In this document: positions 1-7,907 of the stretch, in pieces
Position numbering within the stretch: the stretch's first letter is position 1
How the letters are laid out: each line of letters starts with the position of its first letter
Assembly (NCBI GenBank): GCA_045635565.1
Contig: JAZTVX010000048.1
Coordinates: 1-45,528 of the forward strand
Length of the DNA stretch: 45,528 bases
Source of the DNA: RGIG4140 sp045635565
Lineage (GTDB): Bacteria > Pseudomonadota > Alphaproteobacteria > CAAHEQ01 > UBA3637
Direction: 5' to 3'
Notes under the pieces: model-generated
Told to the model about the DNA's origin: nothing
Databases searched by the model: none
Seen by the model: only the letters and a program-made list of their open reading frames with translations
Made by a program: the position numbers and the translations under genes

Positions 1-8
1 TTCCCTTA

Positions 9-183
9 AAAAAACGTGTCAAAAAAAGGTACGTTTTTTTGACGCTTTTTTTTGATAGACGGAAAGGGCTTTTAGTGAAGTAAAAAAGATATAAAAATCA
101 GACAATTGTATTTTTTAGTTGACAAGAGGTATTTTGCATCATAATATGGGAAAAATAACGTACCTTTTTTTGACACGTTTTTT
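9..183. repeat. Perfect 26-bp inverted repeat flanking a 123-bp AT-rich segment
   Basis: Positions 9-34 and 158-183 are exact reverse complements. The arm contains CGTGTC, a run of seven A, then GGTACGT. A third partial copy of the motif (ACG, T-run, GACGC, T-run) abuts the left arm at about 31-52. No gene lies inside, but a strong promoter-like sequence does (119-147). The whole unit is MITE-sized, yet I see no target-site duplication, so its mobility is unproven. Confidence 0.6.
119..147 (+). promoter_or_regulatory. Sigma70-like promoter with no gene downstream
   Basis: TTGACA at 119-124, a 17-bp spacer and TAATAT at 142-147. This is one of the best promoter matches in the window, yet it reads toward the 3' end of the convergent parB gene with no ORF in between. 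It could drive a small RNA that crosses the right arm of the inverted repeat and ends near the hairpin at 373-398. Confidence 0.45.
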
Positions 184-313
184 AACGAGAATATATTGAT
201 TTTTAAGCCTTATTTTTGAATAGGTTTTGGCGTTTTGTAAGGATATTTTTTTTGATATCAAAGCCATTATTTTGAATACAAAAAAAACTATTGGTTTTTA
301 TATTATCAGCGTT

Positions 314-343
314 CATATTTTGTTATCATTATGACAAAATATG
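314..343. repeat. 10-bp perfect inverted repeat
   Basis: CATATTTTGT (314-323) and ACAAAATATG (334-343) form a perfect dyad with a 10-base loop in the gene-free stretch before parB. It could be a hairpin or a protein-binding dyad; there is no further evidence for either. Confidence 0.45.
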
Positions 344-372
344 ATATTAAAATATATCAACAAAGAGTAAAA

Positions 373-398
373 AAAAGTCGCTGTTTACAGCGACTTTT
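373..398 (-). terminator. Rho-independent terminator of the rsmG-parA-parB operon
   Basis: An 11-bp perfect stem (AAAAGTCGCTG paired with CAGCGACTTTT) with a 4-base loop. On the minus strand it is followed by a T-rich tract, 8 bases beyond the parB stop codon. Confidence 0.85.
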
Positions 399-406
399 AA
401 ACTTGT

Positions 407-1291
407 TTAATACATAATTTGTCCGCCAGTACTTAAACGGGACAAAACACTGTCTAAATGTTCTGTGGATACACAATCAATGACAACTTTCCCTGCCCCA
501 CCTAACCATTTTATCTGAACCTTTGTTTTTAAGACATCTGACAACTGTTCTTCCAGTGCAATAATATCTTTATCTTTTGCCGGTTTTGGCGTTACAGGTT
601 TTAAATGGGCAACGGATAATTTTTCCGTTTGCCGAACATTCAACCCCTTTTTAACAACTTCCCGAGCCAATTCAACCGGCTTGGGGGCTGTTAATAAAGC
701 CCGAGCATGACCGGCTGATAATTCCTTTTTTTCAACCATGGTTTTGATTTCTTCCGGCAAATCCAATAAACGCATCATATTGGCTAAATGCGAACGCGAT
801 TTACCAACAACACGGGATAATCCTTCTTGTGTATAATGAAATTCTTTCAAAAGACGTTTGTAGGCTTCGGCTTCTTCCAACGGATTTAAATCTTCCCGTT
901 GTAAATTTTCAATAATAGCAACTTCAAGGGCTTCCTTATCATCAAATTCTTTAATTAAAACAGGAACTTGCGTTAAACCAGCCATTTTAGATGCCCGATA
1001 ACGCCGTTCACCGGCGATAATTTCAAACATTCCCTCTTTACTGGGATGAGCCCGAACCAATAATGGTTGTAAAACTCCTTTTTCCTTAATGGAAACAACT
1101 AAATCAGCCAAGGCTTCCGTTGAAAAAACACGACGTGGTTGAAACATACCGGCTTCTACTTCTGAAATACTTTTAAAAACAACTTCATTTCCTGTTGTTT
1201 TTTTATCTTCAGGCAAACGACGGATAACAACTTCTTCATCATCACCCATTAACGCACTTAATCCACGTCCTAGTCCAACACTTTTATCCAT
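407..1291 (-). CDS. parB: Chromosome-partitioning protein ParB
   Basis: This is the centromere-binding CTPase clamp that loads at parS sites and works with ParA to segregate the origin region. The 294-residue protein starts with the typical GLGRGLSALMGD segment. It carries the CTP-binding GERRYRA motif at 94-100, the ENLQRED motif at 128-134, a helix-turn-helix at about 155-178, and a C-terminal dimerisation region. Length is normal for chromosomal ParB. The start codon overlaps the end of parA by 8 bases, and an AAGGAG lies about 12 bases upstream. It is last in the rsmG-parA-parB operon, followed by a terminator. Two near-consensus parS sites lie 1.4-1.5 kb away, at the head of the operon. 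Confidence 0.97.
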   Translation of the reverse strand: MDKSVGLGRGLSALMGDDEEVVIRRLPEDKKTTGNEVVFKSISEVEAGMFQPRRVFSTEALADLVVSIKEKGVLQPLLVRAHPSKEGMFEIIAGERRYRASKMAGLTQVPVLIKEFDDKEALEVAIIENLQREDLNPLEEAEAYKRLLKEFHYTQEGLSRVVGKSRSHLANMMRLLDLPEEIKTMVEKKELSAGHARALLTAPKPVELAREVVKKGLNVRQTEKLSVAHLKPVTPKPAKDKDIIALEEQLSDVLKTKVQIKWLGGAGKVVIDCVSTEHLDSVLSRLSTGGQIMY

Positions 1292-2069
1292 GAGCCATTA
1301 ACTCCTTTTCTCGATTTAAAACTTCTGCGGCTAAACGAATATAACTTTTTGCCCCGACACTACGAATATCATATATCATGACCGGTTTACCATGTGACGG
1401 GGCTTCCGGTATGCGAACATTCCGTGGAATGAGCGTATCATAAACCTGATCTTTGAAAAATTCTTTGACATCACTGACAATTGATTTTGACAAGTTTGAA
1501 CGACCGTCAAACATGGTTAAAACAATCCCATGTAATTGTAAATCAGGATTAAAATTCTTTTTGACTTTTTGAACGGTTTTCATTAAATCAGCAACCCCCT
1601 CCAGTGCTAAATATTCGCATTGAACAGGGATAATCACGTAGTCAGAAGCAACCAATGCATTCATCGTCAATAAACCGACAGCCGGCGGACAATCAATAAA
1701 AATATAGTCAAACGCATTGATATTTTGTAAAGCATTTTTAAGATAAAATTGTGGTTGTTCTGCTGATGCCAATTCAATATCAACACCCAACAACTCTTTA
1801 CTGGCCGGTAAAACATATAAATACGGAATTTCCGTTTCAGAAACAGAATCAGAAAGAGAATCAACACCTGTTAAAACAGAATATGAATTATGTGACCCAA
1901 TTCGCCGTTTTGCCCCAACACTTACCGTAGCATTGCCCTGTGGGTCCAAATCAACAATTAAAACCTTTTTTTCCAATGCAGCTAATGCTGTCGCCAGATT
2001 GACGGTTGTCGTTGTTTTACCCACGCCCCCTTTTTGATTGGAAACCGAAAAAATCCGTGGTTTAGTCAT
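1284..2069 (-). CDS. parA: Chromosome-partitioning ATPase ParA (Soj)
   Basis: A P-loop ATPase of the MinD/ParA superfamily. It forms nucleoid-bound gradients that move ParB-parS complexes. The deviant Walker A motif KGGVGKTT is at residues 13-20, with the family-typical DLDPQGNAT near 41-49 and IDCPP near 124. At 261 residues it matches chromosomally encoded ParA. The start is well supported: GGAGG sits 7 bases upstream. It overlaps rsmG and parB by 8 bases each, implying translational coupling. Confidence 0.97.
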   Translation of the reverse strand: MTKPRIFSVSNQKGGVGKTTTTVNLATALAALEKKVLIVDLDPQGNATVSVGAKRRIGSHNSYSVLTGVDSLSDSVSETEIPYLYVLPASKELLGVDIELASAEQPQFYLKNALQNINAFDYIFIDCPPAVGLLTMNALVASDYVIIPVQCEYLALEGVADLMKTVQKVKKNFNPDLQLHGIVLTMFDGRSNLSKSIVSDVKEFFKDQVYDTLIPRNVRIPEAPSHGKPVMIYDIRSVGAKSYIRLAAEVLNREKELMAHG

Positions 2070-2673
2070 TTTTTACCTCCGATAATTTGACAATACATCC
2101 CTTATCATCTGTCTGTGATGCAAAAATATCAATTTGACAGTTAATCTTGTTTTGCGTTAACTCGTCTTGAATATTTTCCCCTTTAGGTAACAAAAAAATA
2201 GTTTTTTCATGCACAAACGGACGTCCATAGGCAATCAGTTTATCAATTCGAGCTAATGCCCGTGATGTAATCACGTCTGCTTGTATGCCTTGTATGTTTT
2301 CTAAACGCTCATTTAAAACGTGCACATTGACGCCTAAAACACGGGCCGTTTCGCGTAAGAAAATACATTTTTTTATATCACTTTCAATAAGATAAATTTC
2401 TTCCAACGGTCCGTTAAGAATTTGATTTAAAACAGCAATTACCAACGCTGGGAAACCAGCCCCCGACCCCATATCAACCAATATTTTGGCATTTTCCGGA
2501 AGATAGGAATATAATTGTGCTGAATCTAATATATGACGTTCCCATATATTGTTTAAACTGTTTGACGAAACAAGATTGACTGCTTTTTGCCACTTCAATA
2601 AAGTGGCTTCATATGTTTTTAAAATATCTCTTGCCGGTTGTACCAACTGTTCAATTTGTTTCACGGGAAACAC
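2062..2673 (-). CDS. rsmG: 16S rRNA (guanine-527-N7)-methyltransferase RsmG
   Basis: SAM-dependent methyltransferase that modifies G527 of 16S rRNA in the 530 loop. The SAM-binding glycine motif DMGSGAG lies at residues 67-73, and the family segment NLVSSN is near 33-38. Length (203 aa) is normal. The start codon is GTG and lies inside a parS site (2657-2672), so the first codons double as a ParB-binding sequence. In most bacteria mnmG is adjacent; here the upstream neighbour is a 1.3-kb gene-free origin-like region. First gene of the rsmG-parA-parB operon. Confidence 0.95.
   Translation of the reverse strand: MFPVKQIEQLVQPARDILKTYEATLLKWQKAVNLVSSNSLNNIWERHILDSAQLYSYLPENAKILVDMGSGAGFPALVIAVLNQILNGPLEEIYLIESDIKKCIFLRETARVLGVNVHVLNERLENIQGIQADVITSRALARIDKLIAYGRPFVHEKTIFLLPKGENIQDELTQNKINCQIDIFASQTDDKGCIVKLSEVKND
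2657..2672. promoter_or_regulatory. parS site 1 (overlaps the rsmG start)
   Basis: TGTTTCACGGGAAACA differs from the ParB-binding consensus TGTTTCACGTGAAACA at one central base. It covers the first codons of rsmG. Its location beside parAB and the probable origin is the standard arrangement. Confidence 0.9.
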
Positions 2674-3526
2674 CTTTAAAAATGCGAATTAAAATTAACT
2701 AAACATTAACTTTTTTTTTCAAGAATTGCAAGCATATTTTTTGATATTTTTTGTTTCACATGAAACATTTTAACATCATAACAGTCACAATCGACAACTA
2801 TTAGATTGATTTTTTTTACATTTCAAAGGGAGTATACGGTAACATTTTTTTTACAAAAATACCTTTAAATGAATAAAAACACAAAAAAAGATGTGTTTAT
2901 GAAGCAAACACCATCATGCTGAAAGTATTGGCATATAAAGTTGACAATCACAACAAATAATTCGTTGCCTATTAAAAATAGACTAAACCACATTATTTAT
3001 GACAATATTGCATTTTTAGATACGCACATTATCAAGAAAAAACGCCCGACACAGTTACCTTGTAACACAATCTAACAAAAGATAATGATATGAACGTTCC
3101 CCTTCCCTCAAAAACAAGATATGTATTGATACTGATATTGAAATAAATGAATCAATCCCATCTTGTCAAACAGGTATAACAAATCATCTTTTCCAGTCAA
3201 ACGTATTAACACAAAATCCGTTTTTTTTAATCCGAGAAAAGAGTTGCCCTGATTTAAATCCCTCAAAAAAAACACAAATGCCGGAAAAATCATTGATTAA
3301 CACTGCCCTTAATGATTTTGCGTTATAAAAAGCAATAACAGACCTTTTGACCTGTTTAACCGGCTGTTTCGAGCAAACATATATACGATGTGTGGTACCT
3401 GATGTCTGTTAATATACACCCTTTTAAAAAAAATGCAAGCAAAAAAATGGGGTGGTACCCTGGTGAAAATTTTTATCCCCAACCCCTTTTCTTTTATTAA
3501 AAAAAAATAATTGTTATTATATAGGT
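2674..3526. other. Gene-free AT-rich stretch between parS and the DnaA-box cluster
   Basis: About 850 bases without a convincing gene. Open frames at 3108-3293 and 3309-3533 (minus) have no ribosome-binding site, no domain signal and low-complexity composition. I see parS site 2 at its left end and nothing else that I can assign. Confidence 0.6.
2752..2767. promoter_or_regulatory. parS site 2 (upstream of rsmG)
   Basis: TGTTTCACATGAAACA also differs from the parS consensus at one central base. It lies 95 bp from site 1, in the promoter region of rsmG-parA-parB, so ParB could both nucleate here and repress its own operon. Confidence 0.9.
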
Positions 3527-3852
3527 TGTGCATATTGTGGATAAAAAAAAATAATTTTTATTGACATGATATTTTTGAAATAACGAATCGTTGTGTTTGT
3601 TTATTTTTCGACAACGTACCGATTCGGACGATTTTTAAGTTAGTTGTCGAATGGACGTTGAATGATTTGCGAATAAATGTGTATAAATATTTTTTTTGAG
3701 ATGTAACCCACTTCATTTGATAAAGTTATCCACATAAAAAAAAGTTATGCACAGGCATGTGAATATGAGAGAATTAACATGATTTTTAAATGTGATGCAG
3801 GCTTGTTTGAAAAAGAGTTTTTGTTTGTTTTTATATTTAAATCAATTGTTTA
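3527..3852. other. oriC: Probable chromosomal replication origin (oriC)
   Basis: Four sequences match the DnaA box TTATNCACA: 3536-3544 (reverse, TGTGGATAA), 3678-3686 (reverse, TGTGTATAA), 3726-3734 (TTATCCACA) and 3745-3753 (TTATGCACA). A near match is at 3527-3535. Between the outer pairs are a very AT-rich tract (3541-3590) that could unwind and a 9-bp inverted repeat, TTCGACAAC at 3607-3615 with GTTGTCGAA at 3643-3651. An IHF-consensus sequence (WATCAANNNNTTR) occupies 3840-3852. Flanking parS-parAB-rsmG and dnaQ fit an origin. No dnaA gene is in the window, so the call rests on boxes and context. Confidence 0.8.
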
Positions 3853-3950
3853 TTGTTGATTTTTACGAGTCGGATACGGATGAGGGTAAAAAAATCTTGC
3901 AGTTAGAGACATTATCAGATATAGTATCCCCCATAACAAAAGGATAATTT

Positions 3951-4661
3951 ATGAGAGAAATTGTATTTGACACGGAAACAACGGGGCTTGACCCGTTTTC
4001 CGGTGACAGAATTGTTGAAATCGGGGCTGTTGAGTTGGTTAATCATGTGCCGACTGGTCGTAAATATCATCAATACTTAAATCCAGAACGGTCGATGAGT
4101 GAAGAAGTTATTAAAGTACATGGTTTGACAGATGATTTTTTATCCGATAAGCCGACATTTAAAGAAATTGCTCATGAATTTTTGGAATTTGTCGGAACAG
4201 ATTCAAAATTAGTGGCTCACAATGCGTCTTTTGATATGAAGTTTATCAACGCGGAATTGTCTTGGGTTGGATTGGAACAATTATCATCAGAACGAGTGAT
4301 TGATACGTTAATAATTGCTAAACAAAAATTTCCCGGCGCCCGTGTGAACTTAAATGAATTGTGTAAACGGTTTAATATTGATAATTCAGCCCGTACAGTT
4401 CATGGTGCCTTGTTGGATAGTGAATTATTGGCAGATGTATATCTTGAATTGCTGGGGGGACGTGAACCGGGATTGTTGGATAAAAAACCGACCGAGCAAG
4501 AAACACAATTATCTGTTGTAAGTACATTGGATATACAGTCTGTTCAGGTATCATTTCGCCCTGCCCGTTTGTTTGAGATACCAGATGAAGAATTAGAACA
4601 ACATATCGCATTTGTGAAAAAAATTAAAAATAATTTATGGGGAATCAATGAAGAAGAATAA
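3951..4661 (+). CDS. dnaQ: DNA polymerase III epsilon subunit (3'-5' proofreading exonuclease)
   Basis: Removes misincorporated nucleotides during replication as part of the Pol III core. All DEDDh exonuclease residues are visible: D7 and E9 (DTETTG, ExoI), D95 in HNASFD (ExoII), and H151 and D156 in HGALLDSE (ExoIII epsilon type). The protein is 236 residues, close to the usual length, with the expected C-terminal alpha-binding tail. An AAGGA precedes the ATG by about 7 bases. It is the first gene to the right of the probable origin and overlaps the next gene by 14 bases. Confidence 0.96.
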   Translation: MREIVFDTETTGLDPFSGDRIVEIGAVELVNHVPTGRKYHQYLNPERSMSEEVIKVHGLTDDFLSDKPTFKEIAHEFLEFVGTDSKLVAHNASFDMKFINAELSWVGLEQLSSERVIDTLIIAKQKFPGARVNLNELCKRFNIDNSARTVHGALLDSELLADVYLELLGGREPGLLDKKPTEQETQLSVVSTLDIQSVQVSFRPARLFEIPDEELEQHIAFVKKIKNNLWGINEEE

Positions 4662-5115
4662 TTTGTATACGACATTTATGTGTGGGGCTTTGGTTTCGGG
4701 TGGTGTTGTTTTTTCGGATACGGCTTACGGACAAATGGTTGATATGATGTCACATTTAGCCATACAAGGGCAAATGAATGCTCAAAGTGCCGGTCAAATC
4801 GGACAGGCATTAAACATGATGAAGCAAAATGACATTATTCAACAAATGAATATGATGATTTTGGATATTCAAATGCGACCGAAATCATCGTATAAGGATT
4901 TGAATCGTAATCAAATGCCTTATCAACTATCCCCTTTGGATTGGCATATCGGACCACATCAGGAAAAACAATTTTTTATTGAATTAAGAGGGGTTGATTC
5001 GGCATCTTGTCAACGGTTTATTTATGCGTTCCCGACAGCGAAAACGGTGTTAGTTAATAATATTGTGAATGGGTCTTGTGAAACAAGGAACAATATTAAG
5101 TTTGTTTTTGAATAA
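4648..5115 (+). CDS. Hypothetical secreted protein
   Basis: 155 residues, function not recognised. A signal peptide is visible: positive MKKNN start, hydrophobic stretch at about 8-23, and a likely cleavage after SDTAYG. The mature N-terminal half is rich in Met and Gln (QMVDMM, QMNAQS, QMNMM), followed by a compact C-terminal part with two Cys (near SASCQRF and GSCETR) that could form a disulfide in the periplasm. It starts inside the last codons of dnaQ, in a different frame, so it is probably translated by coupling. No link to replication is implied. Confidence 0.75.
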   Translation: MKKNNLYTTFMCGALVSGGVVFSDTAYGQMVDMMSHLAIQGQMNAQSAGQIGQALNMMKQNDIIQQMNMMILDIQMRPKSSYKDLNRNQMPYQLSPLDWHIGPHQEKQFFIELRGVDSASCQRFIYAFPTAKTVLVNNIVNGSCETRNNIKFVFE

Positions 5116-5256
5116 CTGTTTTATTCTTTGTTTAAATATACAATAACACAAAATCTTTATATGTAACGGTCAAAAAGATTGCCTTGTTTCCTGTTTGTAT
5201 ATCAGAACAAGAAAAGAATAGAATATAACTATTTTATTTGTGTAATTATAAAGTTT

Positions 5257-6180
5257 TTACTTTTTGGAAAATATAAATTTTTCAGCACTTAATGCGGCAA
5301 TACACCCACTGCCTGATGCAATAATGGCTTGTCGATACATATCTTCCTGCACATCACCGCACGCATAAATACCTTCAACAGAGGTTGACATTGTGCGTTT
5401 ATCTGTCAAAATATATCCGTTGTCTGTGCAGGTCAGTTGATGGGCAATCAGTGTTGTTTCAGGTTGTGTGCCAATGGCTTCAAATACCCCATTTATGGGT
5501 AATTGAAGTCGTTTTTGTGTTTTTGTATCTACAATGTTTATACTTTTTAGTTTGCTGTCCCCTTCAAATGATTGTACAATTGTGTGATACATAACGTGAA
5601 TTTTCGGACTATTCAGCACTTGTTTCTGCAACATTGGTTCTCCGATAAATTTATCCGAACGATTGATGAGATAAACTTTTTCAGCAATATGAGATAAAAA
5701 TAAGGCTTCATACAGGGCTGTACTCCCTCCCCCGATGACAGCAACCGGTTTGTTGCGATAAAAAAAGCCATCACATGTCGCACAAACAGAAATCCCGTTT
5801 CCTTTAAATCTTTCTTCATTCGGTACGTCGAGCCATTTTGCTTTAGCACCCATGGCTAAAATAACAGTTTTAGCATGCCCGTTTTGATTTGATTCTGTCG
5901 TAAATTCAAATGGATAAGAATGACAGTTGAGATAATTTATTTTTTCATAAACAATTTGTGTTCCCAGTGTTTCAACCTGTTTTTTTAATTTATCCATTAA
6001 ATCGGGACCGGAAATCACATCAAACGCCGGAAAATTTTCAACAGCATGTGTGTACATTAACTGTCCACCGACATGAGTACCTGTATATAACAGTGTTTTT
6101 AAACCAGCACGGGTTGCATAAAGGGCCGCCGTATATCCGGCAGGCCCTGAACCAATGATAAGAACGTCACAATCAATCAT
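5257..6180 (-). CDS. trxB: Thioredoxin-disulfide reductase
   Basis: NADPH-dependent flavoenzyme that keeps thioredoxin reduced in the cytoplasm. It shows the FAD-binding GSGPAG at residues 10-15, the redox-active CATC at C133-C136, the NADPH-binding GGGSTA at about 150-155, and the C-terminal FAD motif ACGDV. Length (307 aa) is standard for low-molecular-weight TrxB. CGGAGG lies just upstream of the ATG. It follows greA by 31 bases on the same strand, so the two are probably co-transcribed. Confidence 0.95.
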   Translation of the reverse strand: MIDCDVLIIGSGPAGYTAALYATRAGLKTLLYTGTHVGGQLMYTHAVENFPAFDVISGPDLMDKLKKQVETLGTQIVYEKINYLNCHSYPFEFTTESNQNGHAKTVILAMGAKAKWLDVPNEERFKGNGISVCATCDGFFYRNKPVAVIGGGSTALYEALFLSHIAEKVYLINRSDKFIGEPMLQKQVLNSPKIHVMYHTIVQSFEGDSKLKSINIVDTKTQKRLQLPINGVFEAIGTQPETTLIAHQLTCTDNGYILTDKRTMSTSVEGIYACGDVQEDMYRQAIIASGSGCIAALSAEKFIFSKK

Positions 6181-6211
6181 ATAATACCTCCGTTATAGAG
6201 ATAATATAGTC

Positions 6212-6688
6212 TTAAATAAATTGAACGTCCAGTATTTCGTAAGATTTTTCGCCTTTTGGTGTTTTAACATCAACAAAATCACCGATTTTTTTACCAATTA
6301 AAGCCCGTGCAATCGGTGATAAGAGAGAAATCAACCCTTTTTCAAGATCTGCTTCATACTTACCGACGATTTTATATGTGTGATTATGACCTGTTTCTGA
6401 ATCTTCCAATTGAACGGTTGCACCAAATAAAACTTTATCACCTGATAAAGATGTTACATCAATGACTTGTGCGTGAGATAATGCACTTTCCAATTCTAAA
6501 ATACGACCTTCATTAAAACTTTGTTGTTCACGAGCCGAATGGTATTCGGCGTTTTCCGATAAATCCCCATGTGCTCGAGCTTCTTCAATGGCTGCAACAA
6601 TACGGGGGCGTTCTTCAAATTTCAATCGTTTTAATTCATTGGTTAAGTTTTCGTAACCATTTGATGTCATAGGAATTTTTTCTTCCAT
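6212..6688 (-). CDS. greA: Transcription elongation factor GreA
   Basis: Rescues backtracked RNA polymerase by stimulating its intrinsic transcript cleavage. The N-terminal antiparallel coiled coil (about 10-75) carries the acidic tip GDLSENAEY with D42 and E45. The C-terminal FKBP-like domain ends with the usual GxKSYEIL segment. I place the start at 6688, giving 158 residues (the family norm), because AAAGGA lies about 9 bases upstream. A longer frame adds 10 residues without support. Confidence 0.95.
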   Translation of the reverse strand: MEEKIPMTSNGYENLTNELKRLKFEERPRIVAAIEEARAHGDLSENAEYHSAREQQSFNEGRILELESALSHAQVIDVTSLSGDKVLFGATVQLEDSETGHNHTYKIVGKYEADLEKGLISLLSPIARALIGKKIGDFVDVKTPKGEKSYEILDVQFI

Positions 6689-7058
6689 GTGTCTAATCCT
6701 TTCTTTATTAAAAAACATTAAAAAAAAGAAACCGCGATAGAATGCTGTCGCAGTTTTTGTTCAATATGAAGTCAGTATAATATTTTTTTTGATGAATTGC
6801 AAGTATTTATTTTCTTTAAATTTATCTGTATAAACCTGCTTTGGTCGATGTGCTGATGAATGATATCTCTTTTTATGTTGTGGGCTTATTATGTAATTAC
6901 GGTGCGTTGAGGGGGAAGGCTTGTCACAAGAAAACGTCGTCATCTGTTTTTTTTGGGATTGTTGATAAGGGAAGTTCCTGTATTATCTAACAAATAATAT
7001 CACACAATATCGTATTCTGATGTCATTTAATCACAATACATTATTGTATGGTGTGTAA
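6689..7058. other. Intergenic region between the M23 peptidase gene and greA
   Basis: About 370 bases without a convincing gene. A 60-codon frame at 6761-6943 shows no start signal or domain. It must hold the greA-trxB promoter and the end of the tadA-xseA-M23 transcript. The only clear structure is the hairpin at 6730-6755. Confidence 0.5.
6730..6755 (-). terminator. Candidate terminator of the tadA-xseA-M23 operon
   Basis: Imperfect 11-bp stem (one mismatch, one G-U) with loop AATG. On the minus strand it is followed by TTTCTTTTTTT. It lies 300 bases beyond the M23 peptidase stop codon and just before greA. Confidence 0.45.
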
Positions 7059-7907
7059 TTACTTTGTAATACAGTTGAATGTGTCAAAAACGTATTCCGG
7101 ATCTAAACGAGTATTATGCCATGTAAATGTAAAATGTAAATGGGGACCTGTCGCCCTGCCCGTTTGACCGATTTTGCCGATTATTTGACCTTGTTTAACA
7201 GTTTGTCCCGCTTGAACATCAATTCTGTTTAAATGGGAATAAGAGGCAAACAACCCGTAACCGTGGTCTATCAATATCGTTTTACCAGATAAAAACATGT
7301 CTTCATGTGTCAATGCGACCTTGCCGTCTGCAATAGCAATGACAGGTGTGTTTATCGGTTGAGCGTAATCAGTTCCGCTGTGTCCTGCTTTTATTTGTTG
7401 ATTAAAAATACGTCTATTTCCAAAATGACCGGATATTCGATACGGTTTTTGAACCGGTCGAATAAAACAGGTGGGAAAAAAGGTTGTTGTGAGTCTTGTG
7501 CGTTGTTGATACAATTGAGCGTTTTCGTTTTGTATCCGTTGTTTGTTTTTTTTGGAAAACTGCACTTTTGATTGGGGAAGCCCGTTAATGTGTTGTTCTT
7601 GCCAAGATCGTTTCAAAATAGGAAATGTAATGGTTTTTGTTTCAACCGGTGTTTGATGGGTCAATGTCAATGGTGTTTGCACATCTTGTGGTAAGCCAAA
7701 ATAAAAGACACCGTTTGTGTGAGGAATAATTTCCGTTTCATTTAAAAATAATCGTTCCCCTTTGGGAAGGGTTCCTTGTATGAGGGCTCCCTCTTGTATC
7801 GGGGTGTTCATTGTTAAAGTGTGTCCGTCAATCGGTTGTACCACTGTACTCATAAGACCGATACACACTAAAAATATGTAATTATTTTGTGATAATTTTT
7901 TTGTCAT
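7059..7907 (-). CDS. M23-family (LytM-type) metallopeptidase, secreted
   Basis: Probable peptidoglycan-modifying endopeptidase or EnvC-like activator acting in the periplasm. An N-terminal hydrophobic segment (about 10-27) looks like a signal peptide. Residues 30-100 form a beta-rich region with the motif KGERLFLN. The C-terminal M23 domain is at about 155-275. Expected zinc ligands are present: H176 and D180 in GHSGTD, and H258 in HLH. H225 and H256 are the other catalytic histidines, so the domain should be enzymatically active. The ATG overlaps the xseA stop by 4 bases (ATGA), placing it last in a tadA-xseA-M23 operon. Confidence 0.9.
   Translation of the reverse strand: MTKKLSQNNYIFLVCIGLMSTVVQPIDGHTLTMNTPIQEGALIQGTLPKGERLFLNETEIIPHTNGVFYFGLPQDVQTPLTLTHQTPVETKTITFPILKRSWQEQHINGLPQSKVQFSKKNKQRIQNENAQLYQQRTRLTTTFFPTCFIRPVQKPYRISGHFGNRRIFNQQIKAGHSGTDYAQPINTPVIAIADGKVALTHEDMFLSGKTILIDHGYGLFASYSHLNRIDVQAGQTVKQGQIIGKIGQTGRATGPHLHFTFTWHNTRLDPEYVFDTFNCITK

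Noticed and set aside
9..183. Insertion sequence or confirmed MITE
   Set aside because: No transposase and no target-site duplication; kept only as an inverted repeat.
3108..3533. Two small minus-strand genes in the origin region
   Set aside because: No ribosome-binding sites, low-complexity sequence, and one runs into the first DnaA boxes.
3776..3798. CtrA-binding site (TTAA-N7-TTAA)
   Set aside because: The spacing between the two TTAA halves is 8, not 7.
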